Source of the DNA: Siphonodentalium dalli
Taxonomy: Eukaryota > Mollusca > Scaphopoda > Gadilida > Siphonodentaliidae
Assembly: GCA_032622095.1 (NCBI GenBank)
Contig: CP136064.1
Location: forward strand, 49,298,073 to 49,362,072
Direction of reading: 5' to 3'
Length of the DNA stretch: 64,000 bases
The first letter of the stretch is position 1; each line of letters opens with the position of its first letter. Of this stretch, positions 21,680 to 34,900 are shown piece after piece. The position numbers and the translations under genes are program-made. The notes beneath the pieces are model-generated. The model was not told the origin of the DNA. It searched no databases and saw only the letters and a list, made by a program, of their open reading frames with translations.

Positions 21680-22330
21680 AAACAAAATGGGATTTTACTC
21701 TTTGCATGACTAAATCCTTTGGCACGGGCTGCAGGTCTAAACTTTGCTCGGATCATTTGAAATTCGTCATGGCTGTTGGCATTGACATGTAGATGGGAAG
21801 GAATCATTTTGGGGTCATTCGGCAAAAAAACATGGCCACCAGCAGCCATCTTGGATTTCAAAATTCAATCCATTAGCATGGGCTACAGGCCGGACTATTC
21901 GTCTGATCATCATGAAATTTGTCTTGGATGTTAATATTGACATGTACATGGGAAAGAGTCATTTTGGGTTCATTCGGTCATCTAGGATTTTACTCTTTGG
22001 TTGACTAAATCCTTGGGCACAACCAACAGACCACATCCCTTATCTGATCATCACCAAACTTCACATGGATTTTCAGGATGACCACATGAAGGGAGTAATC
22101 TAATTTTTCCGAATTTCATTCAAAGAAAAACATGCCATTGGCAGCCATTTTGGATTTTACTCTTTGCATGACTAAATCCTCAGCACACCATACAGTCCAC
22201 TTCCCTTATCTGATCATCATGATTTTGATATTGTCCTACAAGATGGGAGCTATCAAATGTTTTAGAATTCATTGGAAAACATGGCCGCCAGTGGCAATCT
22301 TGGATTTTACTTTATATATAGATCTTCATG
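21680..22330. repeat. Degenerate tandem repeat, unit about 150-160 bp
   Basis: The motif GGATTTTACTCTTTGCATGA, or a variant, recurs near 21691, 21850, 21990, 22151 and 22303. Each is followed at a similar distance by TGATCATCATGAAATT-like and AACATGGCCGCCA-like blocks. Units are strongly diverged. Confidence 0.6.
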
Positions 22331-22826
22331 TTGATATCTAGTATTACTTAGACATTTCAATTTTCCGCATTCCCAATCGCTCCATTGAAACACATGAAAT
22401 TATCCCCTCTCAAAGTTGAGCTACAGTGTCATTGAATCTTTCATTTATGTTGATCGCCCAGTGCGAAGATTATGTTGATAAATGATGAATTACCTATGTC
22501 GTTTTTGGCCACAAGTTGACTATTTTGCTAATTTCACCCAGTTGGAAAAATAAAAAAAAAACTTAGGTACTAATCGGGGAAATTCTAAAACAAGGAGAAT
22601 TGTTGCACAAAAAAGTTGTGAATATGGTCTGGTTGAGGATGGGGAGGGTGTAGATGGATATTGATAGTTGAAAACCACATGAATTAAGGCCTTCTGGTTT
22701 AAACAATATTTAATTCTACCCTCAAAGAATATATAATATTTTTTACAAATGTTTATTTATGACATGATTTAGAATAGATGAGGGTGAAGAGGATTTAATA
22801 ACAAGCGAGTCATCGCTTATGTTGAG

Positions 22827-22926
22827 TTATAAGTTCAACAAATGACCTATGGTCGTTTGTTGAACTTATGATCTGAACATTTCCCATGGGAACTAATCAT
22901 CAATGAGTAGTAGTATAGAAAGGTTA
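22827..22926. mobile_element. PB-d fragment
   Basis: Only the central palindrome (AAGTTCAACAAATGACCTAT and inverse) and the right-hand end (ATCAATGAGTAG to AAAGGTTAAA) remain. Confidence 0.6.
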
Positions 22927-24421
22927 AAACATTTGTCACTGCAATTTAAACACTGGTCACTGCATTGGATTTGACATTCAATTGATTTGAAGCATTTATT
23001 TCTGTGTTCTAATAACTTTAATTTCATGAAAACATTAGTTTCCTCCCTGAAAATTCACACAGAAATGTTCATCCAATCCAAAGTCATTTTATTCAATGTT
23101 TTCCTCTTCTAATATCTCCCTCTGGAAAAGAAAGGAAGGAGATCTTTCATATGGTCACATGATCAAGTTTATCACGTGATATAATATCACATATTTTATT
23201 CTGCACCCATCGACGTGAGGCATATGTATTCAACGGAATACGAGTCATTGAATACATATTAGTGTATACCTCTAGTGGAATACAAGCCGGAACTATTCTT
23301 GTTGACATTGTCGACAAGAAAGATGATGTACATTACGTCAACTATCCGCTAATGGATTTAATATATCTGTCACAACAGTGTAGAATAAATACAGAACACA
23401 ACTTGCATCATAATCTCGAATCTTTTATCAAAAACGTTGTGGACGGCGCATAGTTACATTTCGCTCGTGCTATTCTCTCACGAAATATATCTTTGCGCCA
23501 CCCGCAACTCATTCAATAACAGATTCTCAATTAAGATGCGCGATGTGTTCTGTCTATATCTTAAACATATAGGAGATAAACATACTCTATTTAGTTGGAT
23601 ATTTGGGGATTCAAGCAAGAAAATAATTTGTGAAACTCGCCGGCAAGCTGGCTCGAATCCCTGAATACCCAATGAAAAAGGGTATATTTATCTCTATTCA
23701 ATATTCATTTCATAAAACATAAAAAAAAAGAAACTGCAGGAATAGCACTTTTTATCCACATAGAGATCCCGTGCATAAAATCTCTGGGTACATTCCATGG
23801 AGTTACTAGGAACATATCCTGATGACAACTGTATCTATTGTAAACAGCTACCCCTGGCTGTGGGTGGTATTAATATCAATGAACATTTTATCTGTTCTGT
23901 TATATCATTATTTCATATTTTACGAAAATTCAGGACATGTGAATTTTACTGAAAACAAAAAAATTTGTCCACACCTTAGTAATACCATATCCTACAGGAT
24001 TAAGTATTACTGGGGGTGGGGTCAAATTATTTTCTGGGGACCTATGGAAAATAGTAAACAAATTAATCATCCCATGATTTCCATCATTTATTCTAGTTCA
24101 AATAGTTATAAAACGGCGAAAAAATAACTGTTTCCGAAAATTATATTTAAACAATTTTTCCCTACCGAACTCACAACAATCCGTAATGGGCATGGCAAAT
24201 GAACTGATACATAGAGTGACATGTATGTCATTACTAATGATGCGCTGGCAGCATGTTGGCGTGTTTGACATATTTTCAACCAATGTGGTGCCTATTTTTG
24301 TGACAAATATTCAACTTGAATTACAGTCGACAATTGAATTTTGAATCTTCCTGAATATATTATTGTGTTTCAATTTTACCTGATTCATGATTGGTAGTAT
24401 TACATATACCAGACTGGCATT
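22927..24421. other. No gene recognised; hairpin L copy 2
   Basis: Contains a hairpin related to 15197-15297 (TTGGATATTTGGGGATTCAA near 23597 pairs with the inverted copy ending near 23672) and a short (TATTCAA) hairpin near 23226-23262. No exon could be supported. Confidence 0.4.
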
Positions 24422-24645
24422 TTAACCCCTTTCTTTACTAAATGGATTCTCCCACTCAGTTATAAAAGTAAATATTGGAATGGTCTATTATTCACCTGGA
24501 GGGAGTGTTCAGGAACAATAAGCAGAAGACAGATAATAAAAGCGCAGATGAGTCTTATTTATTGGTGGAAAATGTTAATAAAATAAGTAAAACAACCAAC
24601 CTAAGGGATATTACTCATCAATGAGTTTATTATACAAAGGGTTAA
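24422..24645. mobile_element. PB-d copy 4
   Basis: TTAACCCCTTTCTTTACTAA left end and ATACAAAGGGTTAA right end, with family blocks (TATTGGAATGGTCTATTATT, GAGTCTTATTTATTGG). It shares its right TTAA (24642-24645) with the next element. Confidence 0.75.
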
Positions 24646-25158
24646 CCCTCTCTTTACTAAATACTCATTGAGGAGCAAGCCTTGAAATAGTGTGTCTGTC
24701 ATTTGCAGAATGAGGTCCCCAGAGGGTGAATTTAGTGATGCTACCCCGCTTAGCGGGCTAGCATCACCAAATTCACCCTCTGGGAACCTCATTCTGCTGA
24801 TGTGTAAGCAGAATGAGGTCCCAGAGGGTGAATTTGGTGATGCTAGCCCGCTGTGCGGGGTAGCATCACTAAATTCACCCTCTGGGGACCTCATTCTGCA
24901 AATGACAGACACACTATTTCAATGCTTGTTGAGGAGTAGTTCCCCGTAGGAATGATCAGATAATAAGATCAACAAATGCATTTCGTTTAACTTTATCTGA
25001 ACTTTTTCCTCTGATGAATAGGAATCTTTCTGCATTGGTATTATCTTTCGTCTACTCTGGTCTGCTAATATTTCTGTAATATATCTCCAAACGAATAATA
25101 GACACTTCCAATGTATACTTTTATAACTGGGAGGACCATTTAGTAAAATAAGGGTTAA
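24642..25158. mobile_element. PB-d copy 5, carrying a nested hA element
   Basis: TTAACCCTCTCTTTACTAAA left end and AGTAAAATAAGGGTTAA right end. It is split at 24676-24928 by an hA element; outside the insertion the PB-d sequence (CATTGAGGAG then TAGTTCCCCGTAGG) is continuous once the target duplication is removed. Confidence 0.8.
24676..24928. mobile_element. hA copy nested in PB-d, exact 8-bp duplication
   Basis: CAAGCCTTGAAATAGTGTG at the left and CACTATTTCAATGCTTG at the right. TTGAGGAG is duplicated at 24668-24675 and 24929-24936. The inside is two foldback arms with CATTCTGCTGATG at the joint. Confidence 0.9.
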
Positions 25159-25464
25159 ATCAAATTCTATAAAGTAACACAAGATTTTTATTTTCGGTAT
25201 TGGATGCCTCTATATAGTCCTTATTTCACTCATAATATTAGTCACATGCCAAATGTGCTTATTTATATACCACGAGTCCCAATAGGGTTTTTGGTATGCA
25301 TGATTCAACAGCTGATTGAAGCGGGACACAATTATGTATTTATTTGTAAGAGGCCATAAAATATGCCAGAGACGCAAAGGTTTTTATGGATGAGGGAATC
25401 CGTGAGAAATGGACTATTCTTATACTGGTATGTCCGTGGTTGATGATATGGGCTGAGTGGGAGG
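25159..25464. other. No gene recognised
   Basis: Spacer between PB-d copy 5 and a truncated hA element. If the cysteine-rich gene continued past 25858 through its GTGAGT donor, another exon could lie here on the - strand, but I found none. Confidence 0.35.
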
Positions 25465-25841
25465 CAAGCCTACAAATAGTGTGTCTGTCATTTGCAGAAT
25501 GAGGTCCCTAGAGGGTGAATTTAGTGATGCTATCCCGCAAGACGGGCTAGCATCACCAAATTCACCCTCTCGGAACCTCATTCTGCTTAGACCACAACTG
25601 CTATGGGAGACCTAGGATCAGATTGAAGTATCCCAGTTGAAGTTGATGTTCACCCATTAATCGATCACTTTGATTATGCATTTTATCTTCTGCAAATTAG
25701 GGGATATAGAAACTTCCCAGAAGGGAAAAAGTAACTAAAAACAATGTTAATTTGAGACCATAGATACTTCCCAGAAGATAATGCCTAAGCAGAATGAGGT
25801 CCCAAAAGGGTGAATTTGGTGATGCTAGCCTGCTGTGGGAG
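25465..25841. mobile_element. hA copy, right terminus missing
   Basis: The left terminus CAAGCCTACAAATAGTGTG and both GCAGAATGAGGTCCC foldback arms are present, but the element stops in CTAGCCTGCTGTGGGAG. GTGGGAGG still flanks both sides (25457-25464 and 25842-25849), so the right end was probably lost by internal deletion. It ends 16 nt beyond the stop codon of the - strand gene. Confidence 0.65.
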
Positions 25842-25857
25842 GTGGGAGGAGGACAAA

Positions 25858-25979
25858 TTATTTACTCACTGCATTTTGCCTAAGAATGAGACAGTGACAG
25901 GTTCCTTGATGACAATAAGCCGTCCCCGGTGCAACGCAATGACAATCTTCATGAACCTCACATACTTTATATCCTGGGT
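25858..25979 (-). CDS. Cysteine-rich gene, exon 3 (six-cysteine domain)
   Basis: Acceptor (T)9CAG (the run sits at 25982-25990) begins the exon at 25979. It reads through KVCEVHEDCHCVAPG and YCHQGTCHCL to TAA at 25858-25860. The last codons contain CA|GTGAGT, a plausible 5' splice site in phase 0, so an isoform could skip the last three residues and continue into an exon not found here. Confidence 0.7.
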
Positions 25980-28900
25980 CTGAAAAAAAAATTAACTTGT
26001 ATAACACATACAGTACTGCCCTAAATAATTGACTCCTTAACCACAGCAGAATTATGGGTAATTTTTTAGGATTTAGTAATATGGCTTGTTGCCATTCATC
26101 GGATTTAGATAAAATGAATTTATAATTCAGAGATAGATTATTGGGCTAACTTATTGTGCTGCATGGTATAATCTCCATACTGTAGACTCAGACAGATTTC
26201 AGATAAAAAAAAAGAATAATTTCAGCTGAATTTGCTGAATATTGTGGAAATAAATAAAGTAAATGCTGTATAAATACAAGAAATGAATGTAGTTTGGGTA
26301 TGTTTTATTGAAGGATAATGCATGCTGTTGGAGCATATTTAGAGTAAACCACAAGCGATTCACACAATGTGCCCAATGCAATGGTCACTTATATATATAT
26401 ATATATATAACCCGTTGTCTGTCTATGTGTGTGTGTGACTCGGTCATTCTTTTGGCAAGTTTATAACTTTTCAACCATGATTCCAATGTAGCCAAAATCT
26501 GACACATCTTAGAATATGACAGGCAAATTTTCAGGCTGATCAGTTGAAGACGGCCTGAGATATAGCACATTTTCCAAGGTTCGCGATGGCAAAATTTCCG
26601 TTGCGTAAACTGCATGTTAGATATAAAAAAGAGTTATGCCGCTTACATCAGTAAACCGATGAAACTCTATAAACCAGATATTTTTGACAGGCAATGCCCT
26701 AGTCACTCAATAAAACACACCCAAACTTTATTTACACAGATATCTCTATGAAACAACATTTTTCCTCTTATTTAGCTTCATAATTGTAGGCTGGAGAGGG
26801 CCCAAGTCCATATGAAATGCCTACTTACAATTATCCGAGTGATGACCATCATAGGTTAGGCCAATAATACTTACAATTATCCGGGTGGTGACCATGGTTA
26901 GGCCTAATGTACTTACAATTATCTGGGTGGTGACCATGGTTAGGCCTACACTACATGTACTTACAATTATCCGGGTGGTGACCATGGTTAGGCCTATACT
27001 ACTTACAATTATCCGGGTGATGACCATGGTTAGGCCTAATGTTCTTACAATTATCCGGGTGATGACCATGGTTAGGCCTATACTACTTACAATTATCCAG
27101 GTGATGACCATGGTTAGGCCTATACTACTTACAATTATCCGGGTGATGACCATGGTTAGGTTTATACTACTTACAATTATCTGGGTGATGACCATGGTTA
27201 GGCCTATACTACGTGTACTTACAATTATCCGGGTGATGACCATGGTTAGGCCTATACTACTTACAATTATCCGGGTGATGACCATGGTTAGGCCTATACT
27301 ACTTACAATTATCCGGGTGATGACCATGGTTAGGCCTATACTACTTACAATTATCCGGGTGATGACCATGGTTAGGCCTATACTACTTACAATTATCCGG
27401 GTGATGACCATGGTTAGGCCTATACTACTTACAATTATCCGGGTGATGACCATGGTTAGGTTTATACTACTTACAATTATCCGGGTGATGACCATGGTTA
27501 GGCCTATACTACGTGTACTTACAATTATCCGGGTGATGACCATGGTTAGGCCTATACTACGTGTACTTACAATTATCCGGGTGATGACCATGGTTAGGCC
27601 TATACTACGTGTACTTACAATTATCCGGGTGATGACCATGGTTAGGCCTATACTACGTGTACTTACAATTATCTGGGTGATGACCATGGTTAGGTTTATA
27701 CTACTTACAATTATCCGGGTGATGACCATGGTTAGGCCTATACTACTTACAATTATCCGGGTGATGACCATGGTTAGGCCTATACTACTTACAATTATCC
27801 GGGTGATGACCATGGTTAGGTTTATACTACTTACAATTATCCGGGTGATGACCATGGTTAGGCCTATACTACGTGTACTTACAATTATCTGGGTGATGAC
27901 CATGGTTAGGCTTATACTACTTACAATTATCCGGGTGATGACCATAGTTAGGCCTAATGTACTTACAATTATCTGGGTGGTGACCATGGTTAGGCCTAAT
28001 GTACTTACAATTATCCGGGTGATGACCATGGTTAGGCTTATACTACTTACAATTATCCGGGTGATGACCATGGTTAGGTTTATACTACTTACAATTATCT
28101 GGGTGATGACCATGGTTAGGCCTATACTACGTGTACTTACAATTATCCGGGTGATGACCATGGTTAGGCCTATACTACGTGTACTTACAATTATCTGGGT
28201 GATGACCATGGTTAGGTTTATACTACGTGTACTTACAATTATCCGGGTGATGACCATGGTTAGGCCTATACTACGTGTACTTACAATTATCCGGGTGATG
28301 ACCATGGTTAGGCCTATACTACGTGTACTTACAATTATCTGGGTGATGACCATGGTTAGGTTTATACTACGTGTACTTACAATTATCCGGGTGATGACCA
28401 TGGTTAGGCCTATACTACGTGTACTTACAATTATCCGGGTGATGACCATGGTTAGGCCTATACTACGTGTACTTACAATTATCCGGGTGATGACCATGGT
28501 TAGGCCTATACTACGTGTACTTACAATTATCTGGGTGATGACCATGGTTAGGTTTATACTACGTGTACTTACAATTATCTGGGTGATGACCATGGTTAGG
28601 CCTATACTACGTGTACTTACAATTATCCGGGTGATGACCATGGTTAGGCCTATACTACGTGTACTTACAATTATCTGGGTGATGACCATGGTTAGGTTTA
28701 TACTACGTGTACTTACAATTATCCGGGTGATGACCATGGTTAGGCCTATACTACGTGTACTTACAATTATCCGGGTGATGACCATGGTTAGGCCTATACT
28801 ACGTGTACTTACAATTATCTGGGTGATGACCATGGTTAGGCCTATACTACGTGTACTTACAATTATCTGGGTGATGACCATGGTTAGGTTTATACTACGT

Positions 28901-31900
28901 GTACTTACAATTATCCGGGTGATGACCATGGTTAGGCCTATACTACGTGTACTTACAATTATCTGGGTGATGACCATGGTTAGGCCTATACTACGTGTAC
29001 TTACAATTATCTGGGTGATGACCATGGTTAGGCTTATACTACTTACAATTATCCGTGTGATGACCATGGTTAGGCCTAATGTACTTACAATTATCTGGGT
29101 GGTGACCATGGTTAGGCCTACACTACATGTACTTACAATTATCCGGGTGGTGACCATGGTTAGGCCTATACTACTTACAATTATCCGGGTGATGACCATG
29201 GTTAGGCCTAATGTTCTTACAATTATCCGGGTGATGACCATGGTTAGGCCTATACTACTTACAATTATCCGGGTGATGACCATGGTTAGGCCTATACTAC
29301 TTACAATTATCCGGGTGATGACCATGGTTAGGTTTATACTACTTACAATTATCTGGGTGATGACCATGGTTAGGCCTATACTACGTGTACTTACAATTAT
29401 CCGGGTGATGACCATGGTTAGGCCTATACTACTTACAATTATCCGGGTGATGACCATGGTTAGGCCTATACTACTTACAATTATCCGGGTGATGACCATG
29501 GTTAGGCCTATACTACTTACAATTATCCGGGTGATGACCATGGTTAGGCCTATACTACTTACAATTATCCGGGTGATGACCATGGTTAGGCCTATACTAC
29601 TTACAATTATCCGGGTGATGACCATGGTTAGGTTTATACTACTTACAATTATCCGGGTGATGACCATGGTTAGGCCTATACTACGTGTACTTACAATTAT
29701 CCGGGTGATGACCATGGTTAGGCCTATACTACGTGTACTTACAATTATCCGGGTGATGACCATGGTTAGGCCTATACTACGTGTACTTACAATTATCCGG
29801 GTGATGACCATGGTTAGGCCTATACTACGTGTACTTACAATTATCTGGGTGATGACCATGGTTAGGTTTATACTACTTACAATTATCTGGGTGATGACCA
29901 TGGTTAGGCCTATACTACGTGTACTTACAATTATCTGGGTGATGACCATGGTTAGGTTTATACTACTTACAATTATCTGGGTGATGACCATGGTTAGGCC
30001 TATACTACTTACAATTATCTGGGTGATGACCATGGTTAGGCCTATACTACTTACAATTATCCGGGTGATGACCATGGTTAGGCCTATACTACTTACAATT
30101 ATCTGGGTGATGACCATGGTTAGGCCTATACTACTTACAATTATCCGGGTGATGACCATGGTTAGGCCTATACTACTTACAATTATCCGGGTGATGACCA
30201 TGGTTAGGTTTATACTACTTACAATTATCCGGGTGATGACCATGGTTAGGCCTATACTACTTACAATTATCCGGGTGATGACCATGGTTAGGTTTATACT
30301 ACTTACAATTATCCGGGTGATGACCATGGTTAGGCTTATACTACTTACAATTATCCGGGTGATGACCATGGTTAGGCCTATACTACTTACAATTATCCGG
30401 GTGATGACCATGGTTAGGCCTATACTACTTACAATTATCCGGGTGATGACCATGGTTAGGCCTATACTACTTACAATTATCCGGGTGATGACCATGGTTA
30501 GGTGTATACTACTTACAATTATCCGGGTGATGACCATGGTTAGGCCTATACTACTTACAATTATCCGGGTGATGACCATGGTTAGGCCTATACTATGTGT
30601 ACTTACAATTATCCGGGTGATGACCATGGTTAGACCTACACTACATGTACTTACAATTATCCGGGTGATGACCATGGTTAGGCTTATACTACTTACAATT
30701 ATCCGGGTGATGACCATGGTTAGGCCTATACTACGTGTACTTACAATTATCCGGGTGATGACCATGGTTAGGCCTATACTACGTGTACTTACAATTATCC
30801 GGGTGATGACCATGGTTAGGCCTACACTACATGTACTTTCAATTATCCGGGTGATGACCATGGTTAGGCCTATACTATGTGTACTTACAATTATCCGGGT
30901 GATGACCATGGTTAGACCTACACTACATGTACTTACAATTATCCGGGTGGTGACCATGGTTAGGCCTATACTACTTACAATTATCCGGGTGATGACCATG
31001 GTTAGGCCTACACTACATGTACTTACAATTATCCGGGTGATGACCATGGTTAGGCCTATACTACGTGTACTTACAATTATCCGGGTGATGACCATGGTTA
31101 GGCCTACACTACATGTACTTACAATTATCCGGGTGATGACCATGGTTAGGCCTATACTATGTGTACTTACAATTATCCGGGTGATGACCATGGTTAGACC
31201 TACACTACATGTACTTACAATTATCCGGGTGATGACCATGGTTAGGTTTATACTACGTGTACTTACAATTATCCGGGTGATGACCATGGTTAGACCTACA
31301 CTACATGTACTTACAATTATCCGGGTGATGACCATGGTTAGGCCTATACTACGTGTACTTACAATTATCCGGGTGATGACCATGGTTAGGCCTATACTAC
31401 GTGTACTTACAATTATCCGGGTGATGACCATGGTTAGGCCTATACTACGTGTACTTACAATTATCCGGGTGATGACCATGGTTAGGCCTATACTACGTGT
31501 ACTTACAATTATCCGGGTGATGACCATGGTTAGGCCTATACTACTTACAATTATCCGGGTGATGACCATGGTTAGGCCTACACTACATGTACTTACAATT
31601 ATCCGGGTGATGACCATGGTTAGGCCTATACTACGTGTACTTACAATTATCCGGGTGATGACCATGGTTAGGCCTATACTACTTACAATTATCCGGGTGA
31701 TGACCATGGTTAGGCCTAATGTACTTACAATTATCCGGGTGATGACCATGGTTAGGCCTATACTACTTACAATTATCTGGGTGATGACCATGGTTAGGCC
31801 TATACTACTTACAATTATCCGGGTGATGACCATGGTTAGGCCTATACTACTTACAATTATCCGGGTGATGACCATGGTTAGGTTTATACTACTTACAATT

Positions 31901-34900
31901 ATCCGGGTGATGACCATGGTTAGGCCTACACTACTTACAATTATCCGGGTGATGACCATGGTTAGGCCTATACTACGTGTACTTACAATTATCCGGGTGA
32001 TGACCATGGTTAGGCCTACACTACTTACAATTATCCGGGTGATGACCATGGTTAGGCCTATACTACTTACACTTATCCGGGTGATGACCATGGTTAGGCC
32101 TATACTACGTGTACTTACAATTATCCGGGTGATGACCATGGTTAGGCCTACACTACTTACAATTATCCGGGTGATGACCATGGTTAGGCCTATACTACTT
32201 ACAATTATCCGGGTGATGACCATGGTTAGGCCTATACTACTTACAATTATCCGGGTGATGACCATGGTTAGGCCTACACTACGTGTACTTACAATTATCC
32301 GGGTGATGACCATGGTTAGGTTTATACTACATGTACTTACAATTATCCGGGTGATGACCATGGTTAGGCCTATACTACGTGTACTTACAATTATCCGGGT
32401 GATGACCATGGTTAGGCCTATACTACTTACAATTATCCGGGTGATGACCATGGTTAGGCCTATACTACGTGTACTTACAATTATCTGGGTGATGACCATG
32501 GTTAGGTTTATACTACGTGTACTTACAATTATCCGGGTGATGACCATGGTTAGGCCTATACTACGTGTACTTACAATTATCCGGGTGATGACCATGGTTA
32601 GGCCTATACTACGTGTACTTACAATTATCTGGGTGATGACCATGGTTAGGTTTATACTACGTGTACTTACAATTATCCGGGTGATGACCATGGTTAGGCC
32701 TATACTACGTGTACTTACAATTATCCGGGTGATGACCATGGTTAGGCCTATACTACGTGTACTTACAATTATCCGGGTGATGACCATGGTTAGGCCTATA
32801 CTACGTGTACTTACAATTATCTGGGTGATGACCATGGTTAGGTTTATACTACGTGTACTTACAATTATCCGGGTGATGACCATGGTTAGGCCTATACTAC
32901 GTGTACTTACAATTATCCGGGTGATGACCATGGTTAGGCCTATACTACGTGTACTTACAATTATCTGGGTGATGACCATGGTTAGGTTTATACTACGTGT
33001 ACTTACAATTATCCGGGTGATGACCATGGTTAGGCCTATACTACGTGTACTTACAATTATCCGGGTGATGACCATGGTTAGGCCTATACTACGTGTACTT
33101 ACAATTATCTGGGTGATGACCATGGTTAGGCCTATACTACGTGTACTTACAATTATCTGGGTGATGACCATGGTTAGGTTTATACTACGTGTACTTACAA
33201 TTATCCGGGTGATGACCATGGTTAGGCCTATACTACGTGTACTTACAATTATCTGGGTGATGACCATGGTTAGGCCTATACTACGTGTACTTACAATTAT
33301 CTGGGTGATGACCATGGTTAGGCTTATACTACTTACAATTATCCGTGTGATGACCATGGTTAGGCCTAATGTACTTACAATTATCTGGGTGGTGACCATG
33401 GTTAGGCCTACACTACATGTACTTACAATTATCCGGGTGGTGACCATGGTTAGGCCTATACTACTTACAATTATCCGGGTGATGACCATGGTTAGGCCTA
33501 ATGTTCTTACAATTATCCGGGTGATGACCATGGTTAGGCCTATACTACTTACAATTATCCGGGTGATGACCATGGTTAGGCCTATACTACTTACAATTAT
33601 CCGGGTGATGACCATGGTTAGGTTTATACTACTTACAATTATCTGGGTGATGACCATGGTTAGGCCTATACTACGTGTACTTACAATTATCCGGGTGATG
33701 ACCATGGTTAGGCCTATACTACTTACAATTATCCGGGTGATGACCATGGTTAGGCCTATACTACTTACAATTATCCGGGTGATGACCATGGTTAGGCCTA
33801 TACTACTTACAATTATCCGGGTGATGACCATGGTTAGGCCTATACTACTTACAATTATCCGGGTGATGACCATGGTTAGGCCTATACTACTTACAATTAT
33901 CCGGGTGATGACCATGGTTAGGTTTATACTACTTACAATTATCCGGGTGATGACCATGGTTAGGCCTATACTACGTGTACTTACAATTATCCGGGTGATG
34001 ACCATGGTTAGGCCTATACTACGTGTACTTACAATTATCCGGGTGATGACCATGGTTAGGCCTATACTACGTGTACTTACAATTATCCGGGTGATGACCA
34101 TGGTTAGGCCTATACTACGTGTACTTACAATTATCTGGGTGATGACCATGGTTAGGTTTATACTACTTACAATTATCTGGGTGATGACCATGGTTAGGCC
34201 TATACTACGTGTACTTACAATTATCTGGGTGATGACCATGGTTAGGTTTATACTACTTACAATTATCTGGGTGATGACCATGGTTAGGCCTATACTACTT
34301 ACAATTATCTGGGTGATGACCATGGTTAGGCCTATACTACTTACAATTATCCGGGTGATGACCATGGTTAGGCCTATACTACTTACAATTATCTGGGTGA
34401 TGACCATGGTTAGGCCTATACTACTTACAATTATCCGGGTGATGACCATGGTTAGGCCTATACTACTTACAATTATCCGGGTGATGACCATGGTTAGGTT
34501 TATACTACTTACAATTATCCGGGTGATGACCATGGTTAGGCCTATACTACTTACAATTATCCGGGTGATGACCATGGTTAGGTTTATACTACTTACAATT
34601 ATCCGGGTGATGACCATGGTTAGGCTTATACTACTTACAATTATCCGGGTGATGACCATGGTTAGGCCTATACTACTTACAATTATCCGGGTGATGACCA
34701 TGGTTAGGCCTATACTACTTACAATTATCCGGGTGATGACCATGGTTAGGCCTATACTACTTACAATTATCCGGGTGATGACCATGGTTAGGTGTATACT
34801 ACTTACAATTATCCGGGTGATGACCATGGTTAGGCCTATACTACTTACAATTATCCGGGTGATGACCATGGTTAGGCCTATACTATGTGTACTTACAATT

